Shown piece by piece: positions 1 to 5,745 of a stretch of 10,376 bases of DNA. Made by a program: the position numbers and the translations under genes. Within the stretch, counting starts at the first letter, position 1, and each line of letters starts with the position of its first letter. Under the pieces are notes generated by a model. That model saw only the letters and a list, made by a program, of their open reading frames with translations. It was not told where the DNA came from and made no database searches. Source of the DNA: an uncultured Spirochaetales bacterium (lineage in GTDB: Bacteria > Spirochaetota > Spirochaetia > Treponematales > Treponemataceae); contig CAMGSV010000079.1 of assembly GCA_946061495.1 (NCBI GenBank), positions 1 to 10,376 on the forward strand, written 5' to 3'.

Positions 1-1
1 T

Positions 2-526
2 GTGGGGGAGATTGTGAAGAAGATGAAGGAGCTGGAGCACGCTGGCTACCAGTTCGAGGGGGCGGAGGGCAGCTTTGAGCTTCTGGTCCGCAAGAGCATC
101 GGCAAGTACCAGCCCTTCTTCCGGCTCCACTACTACAAGACCATTGGGGAGAAGCCTCCGCTGGACGAGACCCTGTGCTCCTTTGCCCAGCTGAAGATTG
201 AGGTGGACGGCCAGATTGAGATTACGGCGGGGGAGGGGGATGGTCCCGTGCACGCCCTGGACACTGCTCTCCGCAAGGCCTTGGAGCGGTTCTACCCCGC
301 CGTTTCCCATATTCGCCTGACGGACTACAAGGTTCGTGTGCTGGACTCCAAGTCCACCACCGCCTCCAAGGTTCGGGTCCTCATTGAAAGTTCCGACGGC
401 ATGGACACCTGGTCCACCGTGGGGGTCTCCTCCGACATTCTGGAGGCTTCCTGGCTGGCTCTGGTGGATTCCTTCGAGTACAAGCTCATCAAGGATCTGG
501 AGCGCCGGTTCAAGAGCTTTTTGTAG
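2..526 (+). CDS. cimA: Citramalate synthase, C-terminal part (5'-truncated by window edge)
   Basis: This is the last ~174 residues of a (R)-citramalate synthase, which condenses acetyl-CoA with pyruvate to citramalate on the threonine-independent route to 2-oxobutanoate and isoleucine. The segment begins in the linker (EGAEGSFELLVRKS), a phrase typical of this family, and continues through the LeuA-type C-terminal regulatory/dimer domain, with the conserved stretches GDGPVHALDTALRKAL, DYKVRVLDSK and SSDGMDTWSTVGVS. This domain binds the feedback inhibitor in the isopropylmalate/citramalate synthase family. The catalytic TIM barrel lies upstream, outside the window, so the GTG at the left edge is not a real start. 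Full-length family members are about 520-540 residues. The phrase EGAEGSFELL and the following region favour CimA over 2-isopropylmalate synthase; I recognise it with good but not absolute certainty. The gene stops at TAG 524-526; no convincing U-tract terminator follows it. Confidence 0.88.
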   Translation: MGEIVKKMKELEHAGYQFEGAEGSFELLVRKSIGKYQPFFRLHYYKTIGEKPPLDETLCSFAQLKIEVDGQIEITAGEGDGPVHALDTALRKALERFYPAVSHIRLTDYKVRVLDSKSTTASKVRVLIESSDGMDTWSTVGVSSDILEASWLALVDSFEYKLIKDLERRFKSFL

Positions 527-607
527 CGGCGGTGTTCGGTGCCGCTGTCTGATGGCGGTGTCTGGCCAAAATCTTTTGGGAAAAGGACGTGTTTGGGGAT
601 TATTGGC

Positions 608-636
608 TTGACAGCAAGCCGCTGTTATGATAAAGT
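608..636 (+). promoter_or_regulatory. Promoter of the tRNA-Pro gene
   Basis: A perfect -35 TTGACA (608-613) is followed after 17 bp by TAAAGT (631-636, 4 of 6 matches to the -10 consensus). The predicted start lies near 643, about 20 bases ahead of the mature tRNA end, which fits a short 5' leader removed by RNase P. It makes the tRNA independent of the upstream citramalate synthase gene. Confidence 0.65.
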
Positions 637-662
637 ACTTGAGTTATCACACAGTGATGCAA

Positions 663-736
663 CGGGCAATAGCGCAGTTGGTTAGCGTGCAAGTCTGGGG
701 GACTTGAGGTCCCGGATTCGAATTCCGGTTGCCCGA
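663..736 (+). tRNA. tRNA-Pro (anticodon GGG)
   Basis: The cloverleaf folds completely by eye. The acceptor CGGGCAA (663-669) pairs with TTGCCCG (729-735). The D arm is GCGC/GCGT (672-675 and 685-688). The anticodon stem CAAGT/ACTTG (690-694 and 702-706) closes the loop CTGGGGG with anticodon GGG at 697-699. A five-base variable loop follows, then the T arm CCGGA/TCCGG around TTCGAAT. The discriminator base is A736. The CGGG acceptor start and A73 are typical of tRNA-Pro. No CCA is encoded (the next bases are CTTA), so the end must be added by the nucleotidyltransferase. It reads CCC and CCU codons. Confidence 0.97.
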
Positions 737-740
737 CTTA

Positions 741-778
741 GGGATACATCAAGATCATTGATGTATCCCTTTTTTTTT
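741..778 (+). terminator. Rho-independent terminator of tRNA-Pro
   Basis: A perfect 12-bp stem (741-752 with 758-769) closes a 5-nt loop GATCA and is followed by nine T residues (770-778). It begins only four bases after the discriminator base, and it ends just before the -35 element of the next gene, so it insulates the two units. Confidence 0.95.
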
Positions 779-780
779 AC

Positions 781-808
781 TTTACAGCTTTTAACTTTAG
801 TGTATAAT
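781..808 (+). promoter_or_regulatory. Promoter of the EAL-domain gene
   Basis: TTTACA (781-786, 5 of 6) and a perfect TATAAT (803-808) are separated by 16 bp. The predicted start near 815 gives a ~100-nt untranslated leader before the GTG start at 918. The leader carries a small hairpin (GTTTTG/CAAAAC, 864-869 with 876-881) and an 11-codon ATG frame (853-888) without a ribosome site. No recognisable c-di-GMP riboswitch is present in it. Confidence 0.8.
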
Positions 809-903
809 AATGTGGAGAGTGTTTAAAAAATTGTGATTATATATCAATTTGGATGGCAGCCTTGTTTTGTGTGCGCAAAACGGTTTAGTATATAAAAGTC
901 TCT

Positions 904-908
904 GGAGG
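904..908 (+). promoter_or_regulatory. Ribosome binding site that fixes the EAL gene start
   Basis: GGAGG at 904-908 lies 9 nt before the in-frame GTG at 918. A longer frame could open at TTG 849, but no ribosome site precedes that codon, so GTG 918 is the better start. Confidence 0.8.
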
Positions 909-917
909 TATGTCTCA

Positions 918-3900
918 GTGAAGGAAAATCTGAGCAAGGATCATATATTTAAATTCTATCTAGAAACACTTTCTTTCTTGCATAAAAGTTTTGACGAATA
1001 TTTTTATCTCTTGGATTTCGAAACGGATCGCATCTATTTTGTTGGCGATATCAATAAGAAATATAATGTTATGCTTGAGAGCGATGAATACTGCACTATA
1101 GAGGAATGGTGCAATATCGTGTATCCTCGGGACGTGGTGCGGTTGTCTGAGGATTTGGACCAAGTTCGTCGTGGTAAAAAAAGTGTGCATAATCTGGAGT
1201 ATCGTGTTCTGGATAAACGGGGTGAGGTGGTCTGGATTAGTTGCTCTGGCAAGGTGTTGCAGGATCAGGAACGACATGTTTCGTGGATGCTGGGCCGTGT
1301 CTCCGACTCCTCTTGGACAGCAAGGGTTGACGAACTTACTGGCACCCTCCTTTTTGAGGGGTTGAAGGCTGAGACCGACAAGATTCTGGAGGAGAATCTT
1401 GTGGGATTCTTCCTTGTCATTGGCGTTGATGACCTCAAGAAAATCAACATGAAGAATGGACGGGACTTCGGTGACGAGGTTTTATGTCGTGTTGCCTCTG
1501 CTTTTGAGGATCAGACGGGAGGCATGCATAACATCTATCGAATCAATGGCGATTGCTTTGCCGTAAACCTCCCCAACTACAGTCGAGAGCAGGTGCAGCA
1601 GATTTTTGAGGGTGTGCAGGAACGACTGGAAGGGCATTGTACCGTTTCTGGAGGATGTGTCCCTTATCGGGAGTATCATATCCCAGACAGTGGCAGTCTC
1701 TGCCAATATGCCGAGCGAACGCTGGAGCTGGGCAAGGTTCAGGGCAAGAATATGCTGAAGTTCTTTTCCACGGAAGATTATGAGAAGGAACTGGAGAGTC
1801 TAGAGCTGCGGGAAGAGTTGATGAATGCGGTGAAGGACGGTTTCACGGGGTTTTCCGTTTGTTACCAGCCCCAGATGCATCCCGTTGACTTCTCCCTTTT
1901 TGGGGCTGAGGCCTTGTTGCGGTTCACCTCTCCCACTCGGGGGGGCGTGTCTCCCATGGAGTTCATTCCCATCCTGGAGCAGTCCGGTCTCATCTGTTCT
2001 GTGGGCCTGTGGGTTCTAGAGCAGGCGCTTCATCAGTGCAAGGTGTGGCGCAAGTACCTTTCCGACTTCCACATCAGCGTGAATGTGTCGTATACCCAGC
2101 TTCAGGACAGAGACTTGGCAAACCAGTTCCTGTGGGTGCTGAAAAAGAGCGGTCTACCGGGGGATGCCCTCACTCTTGAGGTGACGGAGAGTATGGAGCT
2201 TCATGACTATCCTGAGCTGAACAGCCTTTTTGCACAGCTGAAGATGGTTGGAGTGGAGATTTCTGTTGACGACTTTGGCACCGGGTATTCCAGCCTCAGG
2301 CGCTTGAAGGAGCTAGAGATTGACGAAATAAAGATTGATCGCTGCTTTGTGACGGATCTCCAGAACAGTGCCTATAATTTCCGTCTGCTGAGCAATATGC
2401 TGGAGTGGGCTACCAAGAGTGGTATTCGTGTCTGTTGCGAGGGTGTGGAGACGGCGGAGGAACTGGCGGCTCTAGATCAGTTGCGTCCCAAACTATTGCA
2501 GGGCTATCTTTTTTCTCGCCCTTGTAATCCGCAGGAATTTGAGAGTCTCTATTTTGAGTGTCAAAGTGTCTTCTACAAGGATCGGTTGGAGCGTGAGCGT
2601 CTCCTGCGGGAGCGTTCCGTTGGGTATACCGGTTTTACTGCCCGAGAGTGGTCCGATGGAGAGAAGTTCAAGGCGGTGCTGGAGGCTCAGAGTGATGTCA
2701 TCTACGTCAGCGATTTGAATAGCTATGAGCTGTACTATTTGAATCCTGCGGGTCAGAAGGTGCTGGGCATCTCCAGCTACCGGGGGCAGAAGTGCTATCA
2801 GGTGCTGCAGGGCAGGAACAGTCCCTGTCCCTACTGCACCAACTCCCGGCTTTCTGAGGATGAATTCTATATTTGGGAGCGCCGCAATGAGTTGAGCAAC
2901 GCCCATTTCATGCTGAAGGACAAGATTATCCCTTGGGAAAACAAGAAGGCTCGCATGGAGATTGCGGTGAACATCTCTGACCAGGCTAATCTTTCCCGGA
3001 TGGTGGAGGAAAAGCTGGACTTTGCGGAGAACATCGTTGCCTGCTCAAAGATTCTCTCCAGCAATCTTGGGGTTGACGAGGTGGCCTTGAACATGCTGGC
3101 CCTCATCGGTTCCTTCTACAAAGCAGCCCGGGCTTTTGTCTTTGAGCCTGATACGGACAATCATTCCACTTGGACCAACACCTATGAGTGGTGCAGTGTG
3201 AACATTGTCTCCCAGAAGAATATGTACCAGGCGCTGCCGGCCTACCACATTGCCAACTGGCTGGAGGTGTTCCAGCAGGACCGTTCCGTCATCATCTTGA
3301 ATTTTAAGGACGTGAAGGACAAATATCCCACCGAGTATGCCCTGATGGGCACCACCGACATTGTCCGCACCATTCTGGTGCCGGTGATGGAGAGCGGGCG
3401 CCTGCTGTGCTTTGTGGGTGTGGACAACCCCTGCCACTGCATCCAGGACGACTCCCAGATTCGGGTGTTGTCCTCGTTCTTGGTGAACCGGATACGGCAG
3501 GATCGCAATGAGGCCCGGCTCCAGAACCTGCTGGACTTTGAGTACAGCAATATCCTGAGCCTCATCAACCTGGGCTTGTGGGTGATTCACTTGGACAGGA
3601 AGACGGGGCGTGGGGAGATGCTGGTGGACGACACCTTGCGCCGCATCATGGGTATGCAGATGGTGCTGACACCGGAGGAGACCTACAAGTTCTGGTTCAG
3701 CAGGATAAACCCGGACTACCGCAGCTACGTGGAGCAGGGGGTGCAGACCATGCTGGAGAAGGGCGCTGTGGTGCAGCTGGAGTACACCTGGGCCCATCCC
3801 ATCCGAGGGGAGCTGACGGTGGTCTGCACCGGCTTGCGGCGGGAGATTTCGGGCGAAAAGGTGACCTTTGCCGGCTACCACCGGAATCTCCACGATGTGG

Positions 3901-3926
3901 AGCGGCCCAAAATCCTGGACAAATAG
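918..3926 (+). CDS. Multi-sensor cyclic-di-GMP phosphodiesterase (PAS-GGDEF*-EAL-PAS-GAF-PAS)
   Basis: Starting at GTG 918 the protein has ~1002 residues and no membrane segment or signal peptide, so it is probably a cytoplasmic enzyme hydrolysing c-di-GMP to pGpG. Residues ~1-132 form a PAS fold; ~136-285 a GGDEF-like domain whose signature is degenerate (RINGDCF, residues ~208-214), so cyclase activity is unlikely. Residues ~292-547 are an EAL domain with the expected catalytic set: E331 in EALLR, N389, E421 in LEVTES, D451/D452 in VDDFGTGYSS, K472 in EIKIDR, E508 and E511 in EGVE, Q528 in QGYLFSRP. After a charged linker come a PAS-like domain (~580-692) with Cys626, Cys637 and Cys640, a GAF-like domain (~712-862) and a final PAS-like domain (~872-989). 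It is flanked by its own promoter and terminator, so it is monocistronic. EAL assignment is firm; GAF and the C-terminal PAS are by pattern only. Confidence 0.9.
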   Translation: MKENLSKDHIFKFYLETLSFLHKSFDEYFYLLDFETDRIYFVGDINKKYNVMLESDEYCTIEEWCNIVYPRDVVRLSEDLDQVRRGKKSVHNLEYRVLDKRGEVVWISCSGKVLQDQERHVSWMLGRVSDSSWTARVDELTGTLLFEGLKAETDKILEENLVGFFLVIGVDDLKKINMKNGRDFGDEVLCRVASAFEDQTGGMHNIYRINGDCFAVNLPNYSREQVQQIFEGVQERLEGHCTVSGGCVPYREYHIPDSGSLCQYAERTLELGKVQGKNMLKFFSTEDYEKELESLELREELMNAVKDGFTGFSVCYQPQMHPVDFSLFGAEALLRFTSPTRGGVSPMEFIPILEQSGLICSVGLWVLEQALHQCKVWRKYLSDFHISVNVSYTQLQDRDLANQFLWVLKKSGLPGDALTLEVTESMELHDYPELNSLFAQLKMVGVEISVDDFGTGYSSLRRLKELEIDEIKIDRCFVTDLQNSAYNFRLLSNMLEWATKSGIRVCCEGVETAEELAALDQLRPKLLQGYLFSRPCNPQEFESLYFECQSVFYKDRLERERLLRERSVGYTGFTAREWSDGEKFKAVLEAQSDVIYVSDLNSYELYYLNPAGQKVLGISSYRGQKCYQVLQGRNSPCPYCTNSRLSEDEFYIWERRNELSNAHFMLKDKIIPWENKKARMEIAVNISDQANLSRMVEEKLDFAENIVACSKILSSNLGVDEVALNMLALIGSFYKAARAFVFEPDTDNHSTWTNTYEWCSVNIVSQKNMYQALPAYHIANWLEVFQQDRSVIILNFKDVKDKYPTEYALMGTTDIVRTILVPVMESGRLLCFVGVDNPCHCIQDDSQIRVLSSFLVNRIRQDRNEARLQNLLDFEYSNILSLINLGLWVIHLDRKTGRGEMLVDDTLRRIMGMQMVLTPEETYKFWFSRINPDYRSYVEQGVQTMLEKGAVVQLEYTWAHPIRGELTVVCTGLRREISGEKVTFAGYHRNLHDVERPKILDK

Positions 3927-3936
3927 CTTCGGATGG

Positions 3937-3968
3937 AACAGGCTGGAGGTGACTCCGGCCTGTTTTTT
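3937..3968 (+). terminator. Rho-independent terminator of the EAL gene
   Basis: A 12-bp stem (3937-3948 with 3953-3964, one T-G wobble) with loop GTGA is followed by a T run to 3968. It starts 11 nt after the TAG stop at 3924-3926. The T run overlaps the stop codon of the convergent regulator gene; there is no T run on the other strand, so it works in one direction only. Confidence 0.88.
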
Positions 3969-4323
3969 ATTTTGGCCGGGTCAAGTCCTTGAGGAAGCTC
4001 ATCATGTACTCCGACTGGTAGGGGGTCAGGCGGTGGAAGTGGGTGAGAATCTCCTGGTCGAGGAGGACTGTGTTCCGCACCTGCGGGCTGAAGAACTCCG
4101 CTGGGGTGACTTGCAGGTACTCGCAGATTTTCAGGAAGCCTGGGATGGTGGTGGAATTTTTCCCCGTCTCGATTTTGTTTATGTAGGTTTCGTTTTGCCC
4201 TAGGGCAAGGCTCATTTCCCGGGCGGAAATCTTTCGCTCGTTCCGCAATAACCTGAGCCTGTCCCGAAAGAAATCCTCTGTAACAACGCTATACTCTTCC
4301 ATTTTTACAGCATTATACGCCAT
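3967..4323 (-). CDS. XRE-family helix-turn-helix transcriptional regulator
   Basis: A 118-residue DNA-binding protein. Residues ~20-79 form a lambda-repressor/Cro-like HTH: RDRLRLLRNERKISAREMS, then ALGQNETYINKIETGKN as turn and recognition helix, then IPGFLKICEYLQVTPAEFF. The short C-terminal tail (residues 80-118) has no recognised sensor domain. It is divergent from the small genes starting at 4453, and the 129-bp gap between them holds promoters for both directions plus inverted repeats, the usual arrangement for a repressor controlling itself and its neighbour. Start choice is uncertain: ATG 4323 has only a weak purine-rich site (AAGAAAAG) ahead of it and the in-frame ATG at 4302 has none better. 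The gene ends inside the T run of the convergent terminator. Family assignment is firm; the target is inferred from position. Confidence 0.9.
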   Translation of the reverse strand: MAYNAVKMEEYSVVTEDFFRDRLRLLRNERKISAREMSLALGQNETYINKIETGKNSTTIPGFLKICEYLQVTPAEFFSPQVRNTVLLDQEILTHFHRLTPYQSEYMMSFLKDLTRPK

Positions 4324-4330
4324 ACTTTTC

Positions 4331-4359
4331 TTGACAAATTGCCTGTTACTCTCTATATT
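4331..4359 (+). promoter_or_regulatory. Promoter for the small-gene cassette (rightward)
   Basis: A perfect TTGACA (4331-4336) and TATATT (4354-4359, 5 of 6) are separated by 17 bp. The predicted start near 4366 gives a ~87-nt leader ahead of ATG 4453. The promoter lies back to back with the regulator's own promoter, and one arm of an inverted repeat (TGCCTGT, 4340-4346) sits in its spacer. Confidence 0.75.
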
Positions 4360-4363
4360 GACA

Positions 4364-4393
4364 ATGATAATGCTTATGAAGCAATATTATCAA
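4364..4393 (-). promoter_or_regulatory. Promoter of the XRE regulator (leftward) with overlapping inverted repeat
   Basis: Read on the minus strand, TTGATA (4388-4393) and TATCAT (4364-4369), each 5 of 6, are separated by 18 bp; the start would be near 4357, 34 nt from ATG 4323. The same span is an inverted repeat: GATAAT-GCTT (4366-4375) pairs with AAGC (4379-4382) and ATTATC (4386-4391) around a small bulge. Such an overlap suggests autorepression, but the binding protein is not shown. Confidence 0.6.
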
Positions 4394-4440
4394 ATAAAAC
4401 TGCATGACAGGCACTGGCTTGGTCTGCGGAAAATTAATTT

Positions 4441-4446
4441 GGAGGA
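4441..4446 (+). promoter_or_regulatory. Ribosome binding site choosing the second of two ATGs
   Basis: GGAGGA (4441-4446) touches the ATG at 4447, which is too close to serve it, and lies 6 nt ahead of the in-frame ATG at 4453, which is ideal. Confidence 0.75.
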
Positions 4447-4452
4447 ATGGAT

Positions 4453-4746
4453 ATGGGATTTTTAAGTTCAATGTTGGGTGGAGTGGTAGGTGATCAGCTT
4501 CTTCCGTATTTAAAAGCGGGAATGAATATGAGTGCATCTGCTTTGGAACGGAAGATTGAAGGTGAGGAACGGCTTCTCTTTCGTGCAGCATACCTGTTGG
4601 CCATGATACACAAATCCAAATACAAAGCCAAGGAAATTTATGAGTCCAACAAAAATCAGTATGACAATGCCTTTGGCCAAATGTATAGTCATAGACAATT
4701 TAAGACGGCAATAGATGAGTTCCATAGACGGTTGCCAGGATACTGA
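4453..4746 (+). CDS. Small protein of unknown function (97 aa)
   Basis: I do not recognise this protein. From ATG 4453 it has 97 residues. The N-terminus (GFLSSMLGGVVGDQLLPYL) is glycine-rich and hydrophobic, too interrupted for a clear membrane helix but possible as an amphipathic or membrane-touching segment. The rest is mainly charged and probably helical (ALERKIEGEERLLFRAAYLLAMIHKSKYKAKEIYES), rich in Lys, Glu and Tyr. It has no cysteine and no catalytic motif that I can name. A strong ribosome site and a good promoter argue that it is expressed. It is the first gene read away from the XRE regulator, and a 16-bp hairpin follows ten nucleotides after its stop. Lower GC content than the flanking genes suggests different ancestry. 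Confidence 0.65.
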   Translation: MGFLSSMLGGVVGDQLLPYLKAGMNMSASALERKIEGEERLLFRAAYLLAMIHKSKYKAKEIYESNKNQYDNAFGQMYSHRQFKTAIDEFHRRLPGY

Positions 4747-4756
4747 AATTGATTGT

Positions 4757-4801
4757 TTCATTGGTGTAAAACCTTGCGTATGCTTGTTTTGCACCAATGA
4801 A
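4757..4801 (+). repeat. Long inverted repeat (16-bp stem, 13-nt loop), no T run
   Basis: The arms 4757-4772 and 4786-4801 pair over 16 bp with one T-G wobble (TTCATTGGTGTAAAAC with GTTTTGCACCAATGAA). The 13-nt loop is CTTGCGTATGCTT. No T run follows on the plus strand and the minus strand also lacks one after the stem, so it is not an ordinary terminator. It lies between two small genes and ends 7 nt before the ribosome site of the second. It may be an mRNA-stabilising or processing structure, an attenuator, or a small repeated element. Confidence 0.9.
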
Positions 4802-4824
4802 CAAGTGCGGAGGATAGCATTCTT

Positions 4825-5022
4825 ATGGTAAAGACCGTAAAACAAACGACTATAAGGGAAGAAAAAATTAGAATGTCTCCAAAGGAAGCCAGGGAGTGGG
4901 CTTTGTTGTGTAATGGGGTGGCAGAGGAGTCGAATACCTCGTTATATGAGGAGGTGAAACTTTCTGGTTTCACTCGATTTGGCAAGGATGAATTTGGAAT
5001 CGATGATATTCAAAGCGAATAA
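4825..5022 (+). CDS. Small charged protein of unknown function (65 aa)
   Basis: I do not recognise this protein. It has 65 residues starting at ATG 4825, with GGAGGA at 4809-4814 ten nt upstream. It is strongly charged, with a lysine/arginine-rich start, a middle segment MSPKEAREWALLCNGVAEES that looks helical, and an acidic end (DEFGIDDIQSE). No membrane segment is visible and there is a single cysteine. It follows the 97-residue gene by 78 nt on the same strand, with the long hairpin between them, so the two may share a transcript but could be expressed at different levels. AT-rich codon use resembles the preceding gene and differs from the hcp or citramalate synthase genes. The ribosome site makes it plausible as a gene, though its small size leaves doubt. 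Confidence 0.55.
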   Translation: MVKTVKQTTIREEKIRMSPKEAREWALLCNGVAEESNTSLYEEVKLSGFTRFGKDEFGIDDIQSE

Positions 5023-5094
5023 TTCTATTGTTAATGAAAAAAATTGCCGAGCATACATATAAAATGTGTATTCTATGTTAGAACGAGGGATTAC

Positions 5095-5100
5095 GGAGGA
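5095..5100 (+). promoter_or_regulatory. Ribosome binding site fixing the start of the DUF1232 gene
   Basis: GGAGGA at 5095-5100 lies 7 nt before ATG 5108. The frame could open earlier (GTG 5066, ATG 5075), but those codons have no site ahead of them, so 5108 is preferred. Confidence 0.8.
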
Positions 5101-5107
5101 AATCGAC

Positions 5108-5503
5108 ATGGGAAATGAGAAGAAGGTGAGTGAAGAGGAGCTGGTGGAAAAATACCAGCAGCACTTTGACAAGAATATGGCCATGAAGCTGTTGGTGAAG
5201 CTCAGGAAGGCAACCCGCAACAAGCCGAAGGTGATTGCCGGGACTGTGGGTGGAATTGTTACCTCACTGGGAAAACTGCTTTCCGCCCTGGACAACCCGG
5301 CGACCCCCACCCACATGAAGGCGCTCATCATCGGTGCAATCGGCTACATCCTGCTTCCATTGGACTTGATTCCCGACATTACCCCAGGCATTGGATATGC
5401 GGACGACTTGGCGAGTGTGGCGGGAGTAGTGGCTGCAATAGGCATCTACAGTGACTTTAGCCTTGAAAAATTGGACGCCTACATAGACCAATTGGAGGGC
5501 TAG
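5108..5503 (+). CDS. YkvA/DUF1232-family membrane protein
   Basis: A 131-residue protein of the YkvA-like DUF1232 family. The signature is in the second half: MKALIIGAIGYILLPLDLIPD (residues ~70-90), which matches the family pattern of a hydrophobic helix running into YxxxPxDLIPD, followed by TPGIGYADDLASVAGVVAAI (~92-111), the typical G-Y-x-D-D second hydrophobic helix. The first ~60 residues are charged, with Lys-rich patches, and probably cytoplasmic. The biochemical role of the family is not established. Its 3' end carries the ribosome site (GGAGG 5494-5498) of the next gene, which starts 2 nt after its stop, so the two are cotranscribed and probably translationally coupled. I see no clear promoter directly ahead of it; the 85-nt gap after the 65-residue gene is AT-rich. 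Confidence 0.88.
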   Translation: MGNEKKVSEEELVEKYQQHFDKNMAMKLLVKLRKATRNKPKVIAGTVGGIVTSLGKLLSALDNPATPTHMKALIIGAIGYILLPLDLIPDITPGIGYADDLASVAGVVAAIGIYSDFSLEKLDAYIDQLEG

Positions 5504-5505
5504 AA

Positions 5506-5733
5506 ATGAAGTGCCGGTATTGCGCAGAAAACCTGCGGGTGGTGAACGAGAAGCTGCTTTCCTCATACGGAGAGAAGTGCCTTGGAAATCCCGCTGGTTT
5601 TCATGTGGCTGTGTCTGACGGGGTTATCTGCGTGTACTGCGGAAATTCCGTGACTCCTCGGAATTTCAAGCCACATACCAAGTATGGCATCAACTGCAAG
5701 AATGCTCCCACTGGGATGCATTGCTTGCAGTAA
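5506..5733 (+). CDS. Small metal-site protein with two tandem C-x2-C-x18-C-x7-H units
   Basis: I do not recognise a named family. The 75-residue protein consists almost entirely of two homologous units of about 34 residues, 39 residues apart: Cys3, Cys6, Cys25, His33 and Cys42, Cys45, Cys64, His72. Besides the four ligands, both units share a Tyr before the second Cys, a Tyr-Gly three residues ahead of the third Cys, and Pro-x-Gly-x-His at the end. This spacing suggests two small zinc (or other metal) knuckles, which commonly bind nucleic acid or protein, but function is inference. ATG 5506 has GGAGG 7 nt upstream, inside the end of the DUF1232 gene, so the pair is one operon. It ends 12 nt from the end of the convergent thioredoxin-like gene, with no visible terminator in between. 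Confidence 0.8.
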   Translation: MKCRYCAENLRVVNEKLLSSYGEKCLGNPAGFHVAVSDGVICVYCGNSVTPRNFKPHTKYGINCKNAPTGMHCLQ

Positions 5734-5745
5734 TCGGCGTCTCGT

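Noticed and set aside
525..546. Hairpin AGCGGC/GCCGCT after the citramalate synthase stop as a terminator
   Set aside because: A 6-bp stem with a 10-nt loop and no T run is too weak to call.
663..736. tRNA-Pro as an integration site for a mobile element
   Set aside because: No integrase gene is present and I found no second copy of the tRNA 3' end downstream in the window.
809..917. Cyclic-di-GMP riboswitch in the leader of the EAL gene
   Set aside because: The conserved sequence blocks of GEMM-type riboswitches are not present and the only visible structure is a 6-bp hairpin.
3045..3893. 282-codon open frame on the minus strand inside the EAL gene
   Set aside because: Antisense shadow; the product is rich in His, Gln and Pro with no domain, and the plus-strand gene is continuous through it.
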